This document shows positions 61,220-64,000 of a DNA stretch of 64,000 nt, piece by piece. The stretch comes from Budorcas taxicolor. Taxonomy: Eukaryota > Chordata > Mammalia > Artiodactyla > Bovidae. Under the pieces are notes generated by a model. The model did no database searches. It saw nothing but the letters and a program-made list of their open reading frames with translations, and had not been told where the DNA came from. Position numbers and translations under genes: made by a program. The stretch is taken from positions 15,270,001 to 15,334,000 of the forward strand of contig NC_068928.1 of NCBI RefSeq assembly GCF_023091745.1, written 5' to 3'. Numbering within the stretch: position 1 is the first letter of the stretch; every line of letters begins with the position of its first letter.

Positions 61220-62439
61220 TAAATGGAATTCATTTAAAATGTCCCTCGGCTGAAAGGAGGGCAGGAGGAGAGGGTTGGAGGGGCAGGGCTGCTGAGAGCA
61301 GGAGGACCAAGGCAAAGGAGCCGGGGCCCCAGTCCAGGCTCTCGGCGGGCAATCCCTGCCTTGAGCTGCTGGCCCGGGAACCCCTCACTGTTGAGCGAGA
61401 AGGGCATGAGCCATTGCAGCTTGAGGACAGATCTCTTTTAATTTTGTTCTTTGGAGGAGGGGGTGGGCCAGCGTTGGAGTGAGAGATTGGCTTGGTGAAT
61501 GATGGCTCTGCCGGCTCTACAAACACCCTCGGTGAGAGAGGAGGGAGAAATGCCCCTCCCCTCCCCTTTCCTGGGACTGGAGGCTTGGGGGCAGGAAGGG
61601 ACGCTCCCCTGGGCACGCAGAAGTAGCGTGTCTCAGAGAGTGAGGCTGGGGTCCTTAAGAAGCATCTTTCACGGGCTTCTGACATAGCCTGCCTGGAGTT
61701 TTAAGGGGGACTCTGTGGAGGGTCCTTAGGGGTCCTCCACCCTCCCTGAGTAGTGTGTGAAAATTTGTACAAGCGGAAAAGGGCAGGCAGTGGCCCCAAG
61801 TTAAGATTTCACGGGTCCTGCTCTCTTGCTTAACAAATGGAGAGGGGAGGGACTCGTCTAATACCACGCGGCAGGTCTGTGGATGTGGGTGCACGGCTGG
61901 GTGGTCATCTCCCCACCATCCAATGCCTGCCTGGCTAAAGAGGGGCGCTGAATGAGAGAACCAGGTCTCCTGGTCCTCCCCGCATGCTCTTTCTCCTGGT
62001 GATCCACAGGCAGAAGGCCCGGGGGGACAAGAGGTAGGGATAAGACTAGGGGGTTTAAACAGTCTTGGTATGTGTAACTGTGTGGATGAGCTGCCCTCCC
62101 ACTTCCCCAGGGGGTCCTAACAGTGGGGAGGGGGGCGCTGATGATCAAGGATACAGACCAGAAGCACCTACAAGGACCTCTCACCTGGGGTGGAGCCTTA
62201 TCTCCCCTCTCGCCACTGCAAACAATGCCTACTTAGGGCAGGGAGAGGGGTGGAGGGCAGGTCAGATACAGATTCGAGGTGATTCTGAAACCCAAGTCTG
62301 TAATGGGGAGAGCTGGGCGGAGAGGCCAGGGAGGAGGGTGCCGTGGTGGTCCTAGGGTAAAGGAGGGGCTGGGAAATCAGACAGAGAGAGCACTGGAGTC
62401 AGCCTGGTCCCTGCTGGTGACAAAGGAGCCAGCAGGGGC

Positions 62440-62493
62440 CTCACTCTGGGGCTGGGAGCTTTAAAAACGCAGAAAGGAATTGCTTCTGCAGGT
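62440..62493 (+). repeat. diverged 55-bp repeat, copy B
   Basis: Partner of 61165-61219, lying just upstream of a MIR-like fragment that copy A lacks. Confidence 0.55.
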
Positions 62494-62499
62494 TCAGAA

Positions 62500-62610
62500 T
62501 CAATCTAGCCCCAGTCCCTGCTCCGACTTTGTGTCACCCTGGACCAGACTTGCATTTATGTCGGTCTCAGTTTTCCCATCTATTAAATGAGATAGGACAT
62601 TTGGACCCCA
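62500..62610 (+). mobile_element. MIR-family SINE fragment
   Basis: 'gactttgtgtcaccctggac' and 'tctcagttttcccatctatt' are MIR blocks, with 'aaatgagataggacatttgg' MIR3-like. Confidence 0.6.
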
Positions 62611-63230
62611 TCTGTTAAATGAAATAATCATAGTTGCTGCAAGTGAGGTTCGGAGACAGAAGTGTGGACATGAAAGCACTCTCCTGCTGAGAACAGACAA
62701 GGGCTCAGCAAGAAGGTTGGTGTTGAAAGAAATGACGGGGCAGGGTTAGGGGAGGAGCAGAGCAGGGAAGGGGCGGGCGGGGAGAAGGCAGTGTCAACCC
62801 CACTCAAAGTGTCCAGGTGTTTTCCTGGAAGCACAATGTACTTGACATTGAGCCTTTGACAGAACATGCCAGGGGGTGGCCTCTCATCTCGGAGGGAAAT
62901 GGGGAACTTTGGTTTTCTAAGTGTTCCAGCCGAGACCTTGATTGCCCTAGAAAGCAGGTAATGCACTATAGGGGAAGCTGGGAGGAACAAGGCTCAGAAA
63001 AGATATGCCTGTGGGGTGGAGGTGGATGCAAGTTATTCAGCTGCCTAGAAGCCTACTTTAGTAGAGAACCTCTGAGTTCTGGGAGATAAAGCTGGGAGGA
63101 TCTGGGAAGGCCCCTTGGAGGAGGTGACATGTGTGCTGGTTTATGGGTAGGCTCCCCAGAGTGACATGGACTGGGGAGCAGCCCAAGGCAGGAGACTGCT
63201 TGAGGGAAGGCAGGGCTTCAGGAACATAGC
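62611..63230. other. GC-rich unique stretch
   Basis: No repeat or exon recognised. Confidence 0.35.
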
Positions 63231-63256
63231 GGGGAGGGGCGGGGCGGGGCGGGGGG
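63231..63256 (+). promoter_or_regulatory. tandem GC boxes / G-quadruplex motif
   Basis: Five consecutive runs of four or more G separated by single bases. It contains overlapping Sp1-type GGGGCGGGGC boxes and meets the strictest G-quadruplex pattern. About 280 bp upstream of the CpG-rich segment. Confidence 0.7.
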
Positions 63257-63510
63257 TGGCCAGCCACTGCCCCCTTGGATCCATCACAGAAGTGAGAACA
63301 ATTATGAAGCAGAATTTATGGTCCATCTCACTTGGTAACTTTTGGTTTTTGAAGGTGCCGTGTGACTCCACAGAAGGTCCCACCCAGTAGGTCTGCACCC
63401 AGGAGTCCTCCCAGCCTTGGGCACCCAAGGAAACGAATCCCAGTGCTTCCTCCCAGCCTCCCAGCCCCTGCGGGAAGCCTGCTGAGCTAGGCTCAGCTCC
63501 AGGCTGCTCT

Positions 63511-63954
63511 CCGAGAGCGTGCCTGTTTACCACTTCGCTGCAGAGCGATGGATGACACGGAGGCCGCATTTTTCTCCCCTCGCAGCAGGGAAATGAATCT
63601 CACCAAGTGTTGCCGACACCATCCTACCAGGTTCCACATCCATCGTGGGCCGGGGCTGCTGACAGGGCACAGGCCCATCGCTCAGCCCGGCTCCGAGCCC
63701 GGGGGAGACCGTGGAGATGAGATGAACATTTCGCATCCCTCCTTCCTCAGCGCTGCTCTTCCTCTCCCTTCCCTCCCCCACTGCAGGTCATCCACCGACT
63801 CGACCAGGTGGCGCCCCCCGGAGGCAGCACCCCCGGCCTCGGTTCTGACCGCACTTCACAGCAGATGCTCCAGGACACAGAAGATGGGTGGTGATCGGGA
63901 GAGAGGCGACGAGAAGGCATTGGGTTCACAGTCTGAGAGCATGATGAGGGGCCG
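63511..63954. promoter_or_regulatory. CpG-island-like segment
   Basis: By hand count about 28 CpG in 444 bp at roughly 60% GC, an observed/expected ratio near 0.7, whereas most of the window is CpG-poor. A polypyrimidine tract ending CTGCAG at 63781-63786 could be a splice acceptor for an exon starting at 63787, but I recognise no protein in any frame. A promoter or first-exon region of a neighbouring gene is possible. Confidence 0.45.
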
Positions 63955-64000
63955 TCATGTCACTAAAATACCTGGAGGTCAAGTCTGCCCAGGAGGGGGA

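Larger units (their letters stand above)
59347..62499. other. long unique non-coding stretch
   Basis: About 3.1 kb with no recognised repeat or exon. AT-rich enhancer-like sequence to about 59720, GC-rich from about 60250, and a diverged pair of similar segments at 61165-61219 and 62440-62493. The 100-150 codon frames in 60.4-61.7 kb have no familiar domain. Confidence 0.4.

Noticed and set aside
63781..63890. possible exon beginning after CTGCAG
   Set aside because: The open reading is short and matches no protein I recognise. Kept only as part of the CpG-rich segment.
1..64000. CRISPR arrays, operons, phage or plasmid modules
   Set aside because: Repeat content, low coding density and the ruminant SINE/LINE complement show vertebrate nuclear DNA. 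No regularly spaced repeat-spacer structure is present.

Overview
The window is ruminant (bovid-type) nuclear DNA. It carries many copies of families confined to or typical of Pecora: tRNA-Glu-derived Bov-tA SINEs, Bov-A/Bov-A2 SINEs, CHR-type tRNA-Glu SINEs, and the RTE-clade LINE BovB. Beneath these lies an older mammalian layer of MIR, L2, L1M, MLT1 (MaLR) LTRs and hAT-type fossils. I cannot separate cattle, buffalo, sheep and goat from sequence alone. I found no host protein-coding exon I can defend. Long open frames lie in SINEs, LINEs, low-complexity DNA or unassigned sequence, and the only recognisable gene-derived sequence is a broken RPL10 retrocopy. The window reads as intergenic or large-intron sequence.

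Layout. 1-13 kb: moderately GC-rich unique DNA with scattered SINEs and MIRs, a cluster of regulatory-type motifs near 1.03-1.09 kb and an AT-rich enhancer-like block at 9.2-9.5 kb. 13-22 kb: a truncated BovB (minus), a close match to the REST/NRSF RE1 element at 15.64 kb, then an MLT1 LTR split by a CHR SINE and by a nearly full-length BovB of about 3.17 kb. 22-33 kb: LINE-dominated. There is one antisense L1 at 23.8-25.5 kb, a decayed 43-bp minisatellite at 26.4-26.6 kb, and a second antisense L1 (26.9-30.8 kb) hit by six later insertions including the RPL10 pseudogene. A composite L1/SINE insertion into an L2 follows at 31.5-32.1 kb. 33-47 kb: a 164-bp near-identical duplication, then unique DNA with MIR, L2 and SINEs. 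47-59 kb: an unexplained stretch with long open frames, an L1 3' end, an AT-rich block with POU octamers (52.7-53.1 kb), BovB fragments and a DNA-transposon fossil cut twice by retroelements. 59-64 kb: mostly unique, increasingly GC-rich, ending in a CpG-island-like segment at 63.5-63.95 kb.

No genes work together here. The relations that can be read are the order of insertion events (nested elements and target-site duplications) and candidate cis-regulatory sites. No novel multi-gene system is visible. Family names come from recognition of consensus features without a database search, so boundaries of old repeats are good to perhaps 10-30 bp unless a target-site duplication is given.
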